A stretch of 64,000 nucleotides of DNA from Kribbella sp. CA-293567 (GTDB lineage: Bacteria > Actinomycetota > Actinomycetes > Propionibacteriales > Kribbellaceae), in the NCBI RefSeq assembly GCF_027627575.1, contig NZ_CP114065.1:2976001-3040000 (forward strand), read 5' to 3'. The notes beneath the pieces were generated by a model, which saw only the letters and a list, made by a program, of their open reading frames with translations, searched no databases and was not told the DNA's origin. Position 1 is the stretch's first letter, and each line of letters starts with the position of its first letter. Positions 24,918-33,090 of the stretch are shown piece by piece. A program made the position numbers and the translations under genes.

Positions 24918-26327
24918 ATGTCTGGCACGACCACGGAGCACCCCGGCCGCATCCAGCCCTTCCGCGAGCTGTACGACGGACTCGTCGTCATCCCGGGCAG
25001 CGAGCTGTACCCGAGTGCCGCCGCAGCCTGGAACCTGGCGGCAGACCAATGCCCCGCCGTTGTCGTCCGGCCGGCCGATGCCCAGCAGGTTCAACTGGCC
25101 GTGACCGCCGCCGCAGCCACCGGTCTTCGCGTTGCTGCCCAGGGCACCGGCCACAACGCGGGCCCGCTGGAGTCGCTGCAGGACGCCGTTCTGCTTCGGA
25201 CCGATTTGATGCGCGACATTCAGATCGATGTGGCCGGGCGCACCGCCACTGTCGGCGCGGGTGTGCTCTGGGAAGACCTCATTCAAGCTGCGGCCAAGCA
25301 CGGATTCACCGCCCCGCACGGCTCGGCACCGAACGTCGGCGTCGTCGGCTACCTGCTCGGCGGCGGCCTGTCGTGGTACGGGCGGTCCCTTGGGCTGGCC
25401 GCCAACACAGTGACGGGTCTGAACATCGTGCTCGCCGACGGTTCACTCGTTCGTGCCGACGCCGCGGAGAACGCCGAGATCTTCTGGGCCGTCCGCGGCG
25501 GCGGCGGGAACTTCGGAGTCGTCACCTCCGTCGAACTCGAACTGATCGAGGTTGAATCCGTCTACGCCGGCATGATGATCTGGGACCAGACCAACGCCGA
25601 GACCGTACTGCGAACCTGGCGGGACTGGACCGCGACCGCGCCGAACAGCGTCACCTCGACGTTCCGGCTGATGAACTTCCCGCCCCTGCCGGAGATCCCC
25701 GAATTCCTTCGCGGCCGTCGAGTCGTCATCATCGACGGTGCCGCAATGACCGCTGCCGCGCTGGGTGCAGAGCTCGTGGCGCCGTTCCGCGCGCTGGCTC
25801 CCGAGCTGGACACGTTCGCCTCAGTTCCTGCCGAGTCCTTGCTGACCCTCCACCTGGATCCCGAAGGTCCGCTGCCCGTGGTCTCCGACTCGGCCGTGCT
25901 CACGACCTTCGGCGACGAGGCACTGGCCGACCTGCTGGCAATCGCCGGACCGTCGGCACCACCCAGCCTGTTCGCGATCGAACTGCGTCAGCTGGGCGGC
26001 GCTCTGGGGGAGCCCGTACGTGGCGGCGGCGCAGTCAACCACCTGCCTGGCGAATACCTGCTCTTCGCCGGCACGGTCGCACCCACGCCGGAGGCCGTCA
26101 TCGAGGCAGCAGCCGCCGCCCACGCGGTAGTCGCCGCAGTAACCCAGCACGGGTCCGAGCAGCCCTACCTCAACTTCGTCGAGCACCCCGTCGACGTCCG
26201 CGAAGCCTTCGATCCCACGACCTGGCGTCAACTCGTCGGCATCAAGTCGGCCGTCGACCCGGACCGGATCTTCATCGCGAACCACCCCATCCCGACCCTC
26301 TTCCAGAACGGCCTGCCGACCTCATGA
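24918..26327 (+). CDS. FAD-binding oxidoreductase (PCMH/BBE type)
   Basis: A 469-residue flavoenzyme of the berberine-bridge/oxygen-dependent family. The PCMH FAD domain covers ~40-215: VVRPADAQQVQLAV, QGTGHNAG (the His normally attached to FAD), LLGGGLSWYGRSLGLAANTV and RGGGGNFGVVTS. The C-terminal BBE-like end has DPDRIF. The usual second attachment Cys is not obvious. It would oxidise an alcohol, sugar or lactone using O2. It has no signal peptide. The stop overlaps the aldehyde dehydrogenase ATG, so the two may act in sequence (alcohol to aldehyde to acid). Confidence 0.9.
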   Translation: MSGTTTEHPGRIQPFRELYDGLVVIPGSELYPSAAAAWNLAADQCPAVVVRPADAQQVQLAVTAAAATGLRVAAQGTGHNAGPLESLQDAVLLRTDLMRDIQIDVAGRTATVGAGVLWEDLIQAAAKHGFTAPHGSAPNVGVVGYLLGGGLSWYGRSLGLAANTVTGLNIVLADGSLVRADAAENAEIFWAVRGGGGNFGVVTSVELELIEVESVYAGMMIWDQTNAETVLRTWRDWTATAPNSVTSTFRLMNFPPLPEIPEFLRGRRVVIIDGAAMTAAALGAELVAPFRALAPELDTFASVPAESLLTLHLDPEGPLPVVSDSAVLTTFGDEALADLLAIAGPSAPPSLFAIELRQLGGALGEPVRGGGAVNHLPGEYLLFAGTVAPTPEAVIEAAAAAHAVVAAVTQHGSEQPYLNFVEHPVDVREAFDPTTWRQLVGIKSAVDPDRIFIANHPIPTLFQNGLPTS

Positions 26328-27802
26328 CTCTCGCTGAGGCCCAAGCCGGCTTCATCCCCAGCCACCTCTACCAGAGCGGCACCCACCTCATCGGCGGCCA
26401 CTGGACGCCCGCCCGCAGCGGCGCGCTGCTCGATGTCCACAATCCCGGTACGAGCGAATGGCTGGCGCAGGTTCCAGCGGGATCCGCCGAGGACGTCGAG
26501 GCCGCCGTCCGGGCCGCGGAGTCTGCTCTCCCGTCCTGGCGCGACACCAGCCCGGGCGTCCGGGCAGAGCTGATCAGGAACTGGGCGGCAAAGGTCGACG
26601 AGTACGCCGCCGAGGTCGACCTGATCGAGTCGATGGACGTCGGCCGCCCGTCCTGGGGACCGTCACAGCTGGCCGGGATCCTGACCTACGTCGCCGGCCA
26701 GGTCGACAAGGTCAACGGCGTCTCGCTGCCGACCCACGCACCCGCCACGCTGGCCATGACCGTGCGCGAACCGTACGGCGTAGTCGGCATCATCCTGCCG
26801 TGGAACGCGCCGGCGCCGATGTTCGTCCACGAAGTCGCACCCGCCATCGGCGCCGGCAACACCGTCGTACTGAAACCGGCCGAAGACGCCCCGCTGGCAC
26901 CGCTCGTCCTGGCGCGGCTGGCCGAGGAGGCCGGCATCCCGGCAGGGGTCATCAACGTCGTCAGCGGCATCGGTACCGAAGCCGGCAGCGCGCTGGCCGC
27001 ACACCCACGGATCGACCGGATGACCTTCACCGGCTCGCAGACAACGGGACGCGCCGTGATGAAGGCCTGCGCGGCGAACCTGACCCCGTTGCAGCTCGAG
27101 CTCGGCGGCAAGTCACCTCAGCTCGTCTTCTCCGACGCCGACCTCGACCAGGCGGTTGCCGGAATCGTCGCCGGTATTACCCTCAACACCGGCCAGATCT
27201 GCGCGGCCGGGTCCAGAGTCGTCGTGGAGCAGTCGGTGCACGACCAACTGGTCGGCAAACTCGCCACGGCGTTCGCGGCGATCACTATCGGCCGGTACGA
27301 CGAACCTGTCCACATGGGCCCGCTGGCCAGCGCCCGCCAGCTCGAGCGGGTACGCGACTACATCAAACTCGGCATCGCCGAGGGCGCCCGCCTCGTGGTG
27401 GGAGGCGCGCACCCGCCGGTAGGTGTGGACAACGAGCACGGCTACTTCGTGGCGCCCACCCTGTTCGCCCAGGTCGACCCCTCGATGCGGATCGCTCAGG
27501 AAGAGATCTTCGGGCCGGTGCTGGCCGTCATCGCAGTGGCCGACGAGGCCGAAGCCATCGCGGTCGCCAACGGAACGGAGTACGGGCTTGCCGCTTGTGT
27601 GTGGACCCGCGACATCGGTCGTGCGCTGAGGATCGCCACCGCGGTACAAGCGGGACAGGTGCACGTCAACACCAGCTTCCCGTTCGGGATCATCGGAGCA
27701 CCCTTCGGCGGCTACAAATCAAGCGGTTTCGGCCGCACGATGGGCGCTGACGCGGTACTCGACTACACCCAGATCAAGGTCATCTCCATCGACGCCTCCT
27801 GA
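26324..27802 (+). CDS. Aldehyde dehydrogenase family protein
   Basis: A 492-residue NAD(P)-dependent dehydrogenase. Key residues are visible: Asn in ILPWNAPAP, Glu in LELGGKSPQ, and catalytic Cys293 in GQICAAGS. GFGRTMG lies near the end. Length is typical. The ATG overlaps the oxidoreductase stop, suggesting the two oxidise one substrate stepwise. The substrate class (betaine, phenylacetaldehyde or other) cannot be told from the sequence. Confidence 0.93.
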   Translation: MTLAEAQAGFIPSHLYQSGTHLIGGHWTPARSGALLDVHNPGTSEWLAQVPAGSAEDVEAAVRAAESALPSWRDTSPGVRAELIRNWAAKVDEYAAEVDLIESMDVGRPSWGPSQLAGILTYVAGQVDKVNGVSLPTHAPATLAMTVREPYGVVGIILPWNAPAPMFVHEVAPAIGAGNTVVLKPAEDAPLAPLVLARLAEEAGIPAGVINVVSGIGTEAGSALAAHPRIDRMTFTGSQTTGRAVMKACAANLTPLQLELGGKSPQLVFSDADLDQAVAGIVAGITLNTGQICAAGSRVVVEQSVHDQLVGKLATAFAAITIGRYDEPVHMGPLASARQLERVRDYIKLGIAEGARLVVGGAHPPVGVDNEHGYFVAPTLFAQVDPSMRIAQEEIFGPVLAVIAVADEAEAIAVANGTEYGLAACVWTRDIGRALRIATAVQAGQVHVNTSFPFGIIGAPFGGYKSSGFGRTMGADAVLDYTQIKVISIDAS

Positions 27803-27867
27803 CCAGAGCGCGCAGTACGGTTCAGGAGTAGCGGCCGAGGAGCCCGGTCCCGGGACGGCTGGTCAGG
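27798..27867. terminator. Possible bidirectional terminator region
   Basis: CCTGACCAG (27798-27806) pairs with CTGGTCAGG (27859-27867), enclosing a second small stem CCCGG-TC-CCGGG (27843-27854). It spans the gap between convergent genes and touches both stop codons. Confidence 0.4.
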
Positions 27868-28552
27868 GTTGCGTTCGGAAGTTGAGTTCGCGGGTCACGA
27901 CCCGGCGGGCGGTTTCGGCCAGCGTGATGCTGTTCGCGTAGGCATGTGCGCGGAGGGTCGCCAGGGCGTCCGCGGGGGAGAGGGCCAGTTGGGCCATGAC
28001 CATGCCGCTGGCTTGTGGGATTTGGATCTGCGCAGCCCAGGGGCCGGTGTCGGGGTCTTCGGCGGCCGGGTCCTGCAGCAAGGCTTCACCTACATAGTCG
28101 GCCAGGATCTGTGCGGCCTCGACCGGTTCAGGGAGATCACGGTCGCCGTCGACGTAGATGCTGATCACGCCGATCGTCTGGCGGCCGGGGCGCATCGGAA
28201 AGGTGTACAGGTGGAACTCTCCGACCGCCTGCTTCGCGGATCGGGTGAACTCGGGCCATCGTGGATCGGGCCAGTTGTTCACCGTCACCTCGAAGTGGGT
28301 CCGGTGCCGGAAGGCGTCGAGGCAGGGGCCTTCGCCGATGACGTCCTGGAGGTCTTCCAAGGTGGTGATCACGCGGTCGGTCGTGACCAGCGTGGTCCGG
28401 TTCGACACGGTGCTCTCCACGGTGATCGCCGCGCCGTCGGCTCCCAGGATCGACTGACAGGCGCTGGCCAGCCGCGATGCCAAACTCGCCTGGGCCTTGC
28501 CGGAGGCGGCCAGCGTGACCAGCCGCACGAGAAGTTTCGCGTGCAGGGTCAT
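27863..28552 (-). CDS. GAF and ANTAR domain protein
   Basis: A 229-residue regulator with the same layout as the gene at 13143. The GAF-like domain (GEGPCLDAFRH, then WPEFTRSAKQAVGEFHLYTFP) leads to a C-terminal ANTAR (IPQASGMVMAQLALSPADALATLRAHAY...ETARRVV). The likely function is RNA-binding antitermination controlled by a ligand. ATG 28552 is preceded by GGAG eight bases away; a longer reading from 28606 has no ribosome site. It is monocistronic. The 245-base gap to the next gene shows no further feature. Confidence 0.9.
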   Translation of the reverse strand: MTLHAKLLVRLVTLAASGKAQASLASRLASACQSILGADGAAITVESTVSNRTTLVTTDRVITTLEDLQDVIGEGPCLDAFRHRTHFEVTVNNWPDPRWPEFTRSAKQAVGEFHLYTFPMRPGRQTIGVISIYVDGDRDLPEPVEAAQILADYVGEALLQDPAAEDPDTGPWAAQIQIPQASGMVMAQLALSPADALATLRAHAYANSITLAETARRVVTRELNFRTQP

Positions 28553-28797
28553 GGATCGAACTCCACCCACAGCTGTCCACACCGAGGTTCGCGCTTCACT
28601 GCACAATCGCAGACGTTCTGTGGTGCCCCTGCCGACTCCCGGTTCGTTGAGATTTCGACCACGACTCCCTCACGGCCGAAGGGTGCTGGACGGGCAGCCG
28701 CTGGCGCACATGGGCCGCGCGTCAGAGGCCTCGATCAGCCCATCCCGGCCGGGACACAGGGATGATCGTGGTGTCTCTGTGACCATCGCGAGAGCGT

Positions 28798-29700
28798 CTA
28801 AACCCGCGAGTTCCCAGCCGTGAGACGGTCCGCTTCGGCCAGCAGCAGCTCACCGAAGGGCTGGAAGCCGATACTGTAGGCGTAGACGCCGCTCATGACG
28901 CGGTGGATGGTTCCCCATTCCCAGATGGCGGTGGCCTCCACGCCTGTACGGCGAGCCAGCCGCTCGGTCCGCGCCCGAAGATCATCGCCGAGGTCCGGGG
29001 TGCAGCGCACGACAGTGCCGAGATCGCACGCCGGTTCGGCCCGCAGTCCGAGTGGGTCGATGAGCTTGTAGCTGCCGTCGTCCGCCTGCAGGGCGTTCAG
29101 TTCGTGGATGTCACCGTGGACCAGGACGGCGGACCGATCGTCGTGAGCAAGGCGCCGACGGTGCATGCAGTCCAGCGCGTCCGCCACAGTGGCCGGCGTA
29201 CACGGTCGTCCTGCCTGCTCCCAGAGTGCCGGCAGCCGATCGGCGTACTGCTCGGCCAACTGCGCGCCGGTTGGAAGGTCGATGTCGGGAGCGAGCGGAC
29301 GCCAAAGGCGAACTGCCATGTCGCACAGCAAGTCGTGGCGCCTTGCCGGGTCGGTCTCCAGGTCGCGCATCGGAGTCCCAAGGCGCTCCAGCAGCAGGGC
29401 TTGTCGATCCAGGTCTTCGCCCAACAGCTTGGCGCATCCGTCTCCGTTCGCCAGGCGTAGCGCCGTGGCCTCCGGCCCGAGGTCCCGGTTCGGGACACCG
29501 ATCTTGAGGATCACCGGAGTTCCGTCGACCAGCGTCGCCTCGACGACCAGGGCGACGTGACCGCCCGCGAAGCTGGACCCGATCGTCAGAGACCAGTCCT
29601 GGGCCAGCGAGTCGACCACACCTGGCAGTTCGTCCAGCCAGCCTTCGTTCCCGTCGGCTATGACCGTCATGCGGAGCTGGTCGGGGATGTCGAGGCTCAC
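28798..29700 (-). CDS. Aminoglycoside phosphotransferase family, streptomycin 6-kinase-like
   Basis: A 300-residue kinase of the APH(6)/hydroxyurea-phosphotransferase type. The catalytic loop is VHGDIHELNAL and the metal Asp is in LIDPLGLRAEPACDLG, a wording typical of streptomycin 6-kinases. An upstream Lys in VILKIG may hold ATP. Such enzymes phosphorylate aminoglycosides or other small hydroxylated compounds. It starts at GTG 29700. An unrelated APH-fold gene follows at 29781 on the same strand. Resistance activity is inferred only from family. Confidence 0.85.
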   Translation of the reverse strand: MSLDIPDQLRMTVIADGNEGWLDELPGVVDSLAQDWSLTIGSSFAGGHVALVVEATLVDGTPVILKIGVPNRDLGPEATALRLANGDGCAKLLGEDLDRQALLLERLGTPMRDLETDPARRHDLLCDMAVRLWRPLAPDIDLPTGAQLAEQYADRLPALWEQAGRPCTPATVADALDCMHRRRLAHDDRSAVLVHGDIHELNALQADDGSYKLIDPLGLRAEPACDLGTVVRCTPDLGDDLRARTERLARRTGVEATAIWEWGTIHRVMSGVYAYSIGFQPFGELLLAEADRLTAGNSRV

Positions 29701-29780
29701 ATTGTCACCCTAGAGCGTTCTGCCACCTCAGCTGTCACAGAAAGGTCGGGCGAGCGCTGGGTCGGCGTCATCTGGACCCG

Positions 29781-30725
29781 CTAGCCGAGGCGCCGTAGCG
29801 CTGTCTCGATGGCGACCTCGACCCGGGAAGTCATGCCGGCCGCATCGACGGGTCGACGCCCGGCGACTTGATCTCGGATCCACTTCGGCGCGTTGTCGTC
29901 ATAGTGCAGCAGGGCGTACAGGTCCCACCACGGGTCGAGAGCCACGCCGGCGGTCGACTCGTAGAGCGACCGAAGCTGTTCTGCCCACTCGGGGGAGTAG
30001 AGCGCCGCCAGGTATCGCCGGCAGTGCCCGATGTCGATCGCACGTGACCCCCGATGGATGGAGTTCCAGTCGGTCAGTCCAGTGATTCGCCCGCGCGACC
30101 ACAGCAGGTTGACGGGCAGGAGATCGCAGTGCAGAAAGACGGCGGTGTCCGCTGGCGGTGGCCCGGACATGGCACCGAACGCCGTTTTCCATACAGCCGG
30201 CTTCTGTGCGTCGGCCGGCACCTGGAACCCGTCCGGAGAAGCGATCCAGGAATCGGTCCAAGGTTTGAAGGTCTTCGCAGGCAGATCGAGGGAATGCAGC
30301 AAGACGGCAAGCTCCGCGATCTTCGTCAGCCACGATCGAGGTTTCGCCGGACTGAGGTCGACGTGCCCCGGCAACCGTGTCATCAGCAACGAAGGCGCGC
30401 CTCTCGTCGAAGCACCAGTGACATCGGCAGCCAGGACGGCCGGTACCGGGAGCCCGCTTCCCGCCACCACACCAAGGTTGGCGATCTCCTGTTCCAAGGG
30501 CTCCTGCAGACCAAGCTCAGCCGGGTACTGCCGCAGTACGACGTACGTCCGCACTCCGCGTCGCTCGACGGTCAGCCGATTCACCGCGGAGCAGACGCCA
30601 CCGGTCATCCGGCGATGGCCAACGACGCGACTGCCCCGGCCCATCGACGCCTCGACCCAGGCGAGAGATTCCGCGGACGGCCGCCGCTGCCTGAACCCGT
30701 TGTCCCTCCAGTCGCCGTCGGTCAT
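29781..30725 (-). CDS. Phosphotransferase family protein (APH fold)
   Basis: A 314-residue APH-fold protein. The catalytic loop is FLHCDLLPVNLLWSRGRITGLTDWNS (HxD...N, then Asp), with an early GHRRMTGGVCSAVNRL ATP-loop region. It is close to many 'phosphotransferase enzyme family' proteins, some of which are macrolide or aminoglycoside kinases. ATG 30725 is taken over an upstream start at 30767 because MTDGDW begins the conserved part. It lies 81 bases upstream of, and is co-directional with, the streptomycin-kinase-like gene. Confidence 0.85.
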   Translation of the reverse strand: MTDGDWRDNGFRQRRPSAESLAWVEASMGRGSRVVGHRRMTGGVCSAVNRLTVERRGVRTYVVLRQYPAELGLQEPLEQEIANLGVVAGSGLPVPAVLAADVTGASTRGAPSLLMTRLPGHVDLSPAKPRSWLTKIAELAVLLHSLDLPAKTFKPWTDSWIASPDGFQVPADAQKPAVWKTAFGAMSGPPPADTAVFLHCDLLPVNLLWSRGRITGLTDWNSIHRGSRAIDIGHCRRYLAALYSPEWAEQLRSLYESTAGVALDPWWDLYALLHYDDNAPKWIRDQVAGRRPVDAAGMTSRVEVAIETALRRLG

Positions 30726-30861
30726 GACCGCGAGCCTATTCGCCGGCAGCCCGCGCCGGCGGTGCACCAGACTGGATCCTGTCTGGTCACGCCGCGGCGC
30801 TGACTGCTGAAGGCGAGAACCACTTGGGTCAAGGAGCGATCCGGAGTTGGTCCTCTCCGCG

Positions 30862-32358
30862 TTATTTCGTCGCCGGGTCGGGTTCGGCGGGGCAGAAGGT
30901 GTCGCCCGGGCGTTTGCCGGTGAGCAGGTAGTTGTTGACGGCGTTGTTGCCGCATTTGTTGCCCTCGAGTGCGTAGGCGCCGTGGCCGCCGCCGTCGATG
31001 GTGATCATTCTGGCGCGGTCGCCGAAGGCCCGGCGCAGCTTGCGCGCGTTCACCAAGGGGGTGCCGGGGTCGCGGGTGTTCTGCAGCATCAGAACGTCGA
31101 CGGTTCCCTGGCTGGAGATGCGTACCTTCGGTCCGGGGTTGGTCGGCCAGTATGCGCAGGCCGAGATGTTCGCCGCGCCTGCTCCGATCAGCGGGTGCCG
31201 GATCCGGTCGACGGCCACATCGATCTGGTAGCTCAGAACCGACGTCGGCCACCTCGAATCTCCGCAGATGACGTGGAACCGGGCCGCGAGGAGATTGTCG
31301 GCCGGGATCGTCGGGTCGGTGGGGAAAGTTGCCGGTGCAGGTGGTTCTTTGCCTTGATCCAATGCCTGCCAGGACTCGACGACGGTTTTTATCTGCCCGT
31401 CTGAGTACAGGTTGCCGAAGATCATTCCACGGAAGATCGAACCGTTGTATGGGCCGACGGGCTTGCGATCGAGCTTGGCGACGGTCGCGTGGTAGTGCGC
31501 GGTGACCTGAGCTGGTGTGGTTCCCAATCCGAGCTCGGGGTGAGCCGCGGCATATTTGGCGAGGTCGGGGAACCTGTCCTGCATGCCGCGACCGAAGCCT
31601 CGCAGGGCTTTGATGTCGTAGCCGTCCGGGCCAAGGTTGCTGTCGAGGACGATCCGGTCACTGCGCTGCGGGAAGAGGGTTGTGTAGACGGCTCCGAGGT
31701 AGGTGCCGTAGGAGACGCCGAGGTAGGAGATCTTGGGCTGGCCCAGCGCCTCGCGGATCCGGTCCATGTCCCGTGCGGTGTTGGCAGTGGTCATGTGCGG
31801 CAGCATGTAGGCGGTGCTGGAGGTTGCGCACTGCTTCGCCTCGGCCTTGGCGATCGCAGCCTGCTTGACCACGTCGGCGGAGTTCTTCGGGTACGGCAGG
31901 TTGCCGATCCCGATCTGCGCCTCGGTCAGGTTGCAGGTCACCGGGGTGCTGTGGCCCACGCCGCGTGGGTCGAAACCGACGACGTCGTAGGCATCCTGAA
32001 CACTCCGCGGCATCGGCGACGGCACGAAGGACGCCGTCAGCAGTCCCGGCATCGACAAGCCTGCGCTTCCTGGCCCGCCTGGGTTGGTCAGCAACACACC
32101 ACGCTTCTTGTCCGGATGTGTGCTCGCGACCCGGGAGATCGCCAGCTCGATCTTCCGCCCGTTGGGGTTCTGATAGTCCAGCGGTACCTGGACAGTGCTG
32201 CATTCGAGACGTTCGAGGCCAGGAACGAAGTAGACATCTGCTGGGCACGGCGCCCAGGCGAGCCCTTTCTCGACGGCCGCCGTACTCGACGATCCCGGCG
32301 CCAGGACAGCCGCCGTCACCGCCAGTGCCGCGACACCGGACAACAAGGCCTTACGCAT
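30862..32358 (-). CDS. Secreted alpha/beta hydrolase, tripeptidyl aminopeptidase (TAP) family
   Basis: A 498-residue exported peptidase. The signal peptide is MRKALLSGVAALAVTAAV and more. The catalytic Ser lies in GVSYGTYLG, the oxyanion loop in TNPGGPGSAG, and the TAP C-terminal domain brings the Asp (NTRDPGTP) and His (DGGGHGAY). Such Streptomyces-type enzymes remove N-terminal tripeptides from extracellular proteins. ATG 32358 is fixed by AAAGGA seven bases upstream. It is divergent from a TetR gene with a 15-bp palindrome in the shared promoter. A paralogue follows that TetR gene. Confidence 0.92.
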   Translation of the reverse strand: MRKALLSGVAALAVTAAVLAPGSSSTAAVEKGLAWAPCPADVYFVPGLERLECSTVQVPLDYQNPNGRKIELAISRVASTHPDKKRGVLLTNPGGPGSAGLSMPGLLTASFVPSPMPRSVQDAYDVVGFDPRGVGHSTPVTCNLTEAQIGIGNLPYPKNSADVVKQAAIAKAEAKQCATSSTAYMLPHMTTANTARDMDRIREALGQPKISYLGVSYGTYLGAVYTTLFPQRSDRIVLDSNLGPDGYDIKALRGFGRGMQDRFPDLAKYAAAHPELGLGTTPAQVTAHYHATVAKLDRKPVGPYNGSIFRGMIFGNLYSDGQIKTVVESWQALDQGKEPPAPATFPTDPTIPADNLLAARFHVICGDSRWPTSVLSYQIDVAVDRIRHPLIGAGAANISACAYWPTNPGPKVRISSQGTVDVLMLQNTRDPGTPLVNARKLRRAFGDRARMITIDGGGHGAYALEGNKCGNNAVNNYLLTGKRPGDTFCPAEPDPATK

Positions 32359-32405
32359 GAAGTTCCTTTCGAAGGTTGTGGGGTCCGGCTCATAGTTGCA
32401 TGCAC

Positions 32406-32420
32406 TGTCACTTAGTGACA
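32406..32420. promoter_or_regulatory. Perfect 15-bp operator palindrome for the TetR gene at 32453
   Basis: TGTCACT-T-AGTGACA is a perfect dyad, with an extra half site AAGTGACA at 32431-32438. It lies in the 94-base gap between the divergent peptidase and TetR genes, so the repressor probably controls both directions. Confidence 0.7.
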
Positions 32421-32452
32421 AACTGGCGGCAAGTGACACGAGAAGGAGTTCG

Positions 32453-33079
32453 ATGAGCGACGAGCGACGGCGGCGGTTACGGCTGGAGGTTTCCCGGGAG
32501 GCGGCTCGCTTGTTCTGGGAGCAGGGCGTGGCGGCGACCAGTGGCGACCAGATCGCCGAGGCGGTCGGGATCTCGACCAGGACGCTGTGGCGGCACTTCC
32601 GCAGCAAGGAAAGTTGCGTCGAGCCGCTCCTGCTGGCGTGCAACGACTGGTTCCTGGAGCTGCTGCGCGACTGGCCCCGGGACAAATCGCTCGGCGAGCA
32701 CTTCACCGAGGCTGTGCCGCGGGTGGTCCGTACTCCGCAGCAGCACGCCGACGACGTGGCCGCGGTGCGAATGACCGCGTTGGGCCAGACCGAGCCGGCC
32801 ATTCGGATCGGCTGGTTGATGGCTTGCGACGAGGTCGAGCGCGAGCTGATCACGCTGCTCGCGAAGCGCCACGACCGGCCGACCGACGACGTCGAGATCC
32901 GCATCCACGCCGCCGCGGCGACCGCGGCAATCCGTGCAGTCAGCGACGCCGCTGACGCGTTCGTTGCCAACGGCCACAAGATTTCCGAGTTCGGCGACCC
33001 CTTCGAGCTGATGGCTCGCGCCGTCCACCAAGTCACCGGAGGCGTCATCGGCGGCCCGGTCGACGCCTTGAAAACCTAG
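32453..33079 (+). CDS. TetR/AcrR family transcriptional regulator
   Basis: A 208-residue repressor. The N-terminal HTH is typical (REAARLFWEQGVAATSGDQIAEAVGISTRTLWRHFRSKE region). The ligand domain matches the MftR-like C-terminal fold loosely. AAGGAG lies before ATG 32453. It is flanked by two TAP-type peptidases: one divergent, and one 11 bases downstream in the same operon. It should repress both through the palindrome at 32406. Confidence 0.92.
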   Translation: MSDERRRRLRLEVSREAARLFWEQGVAATSGDQIAEAVGISTRTLWRHFRSKESCVEPLLLACNDWFLELLRDWPRDKSLGEHFTEAVPRVVRTPQQHADDVAAVRMTALGQTEPAIRIGWLMACDEVERELITLLAKRHDRPTDDVEIRIHAAAATAAIRAVSDAADAFVANGHKISEFGDPFELMARAVHQVTGGVIGGPVDALKT

Positions 33080-33090
33080 AGGAGAAAGCC

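Noticed and set aside
30862-33048. 728-codon form of the TAP peptidase
   Set aside because: The added N-terminal part is antisense to the TetR gene. The signal peptide starts at 32358 with its own ribosome site.
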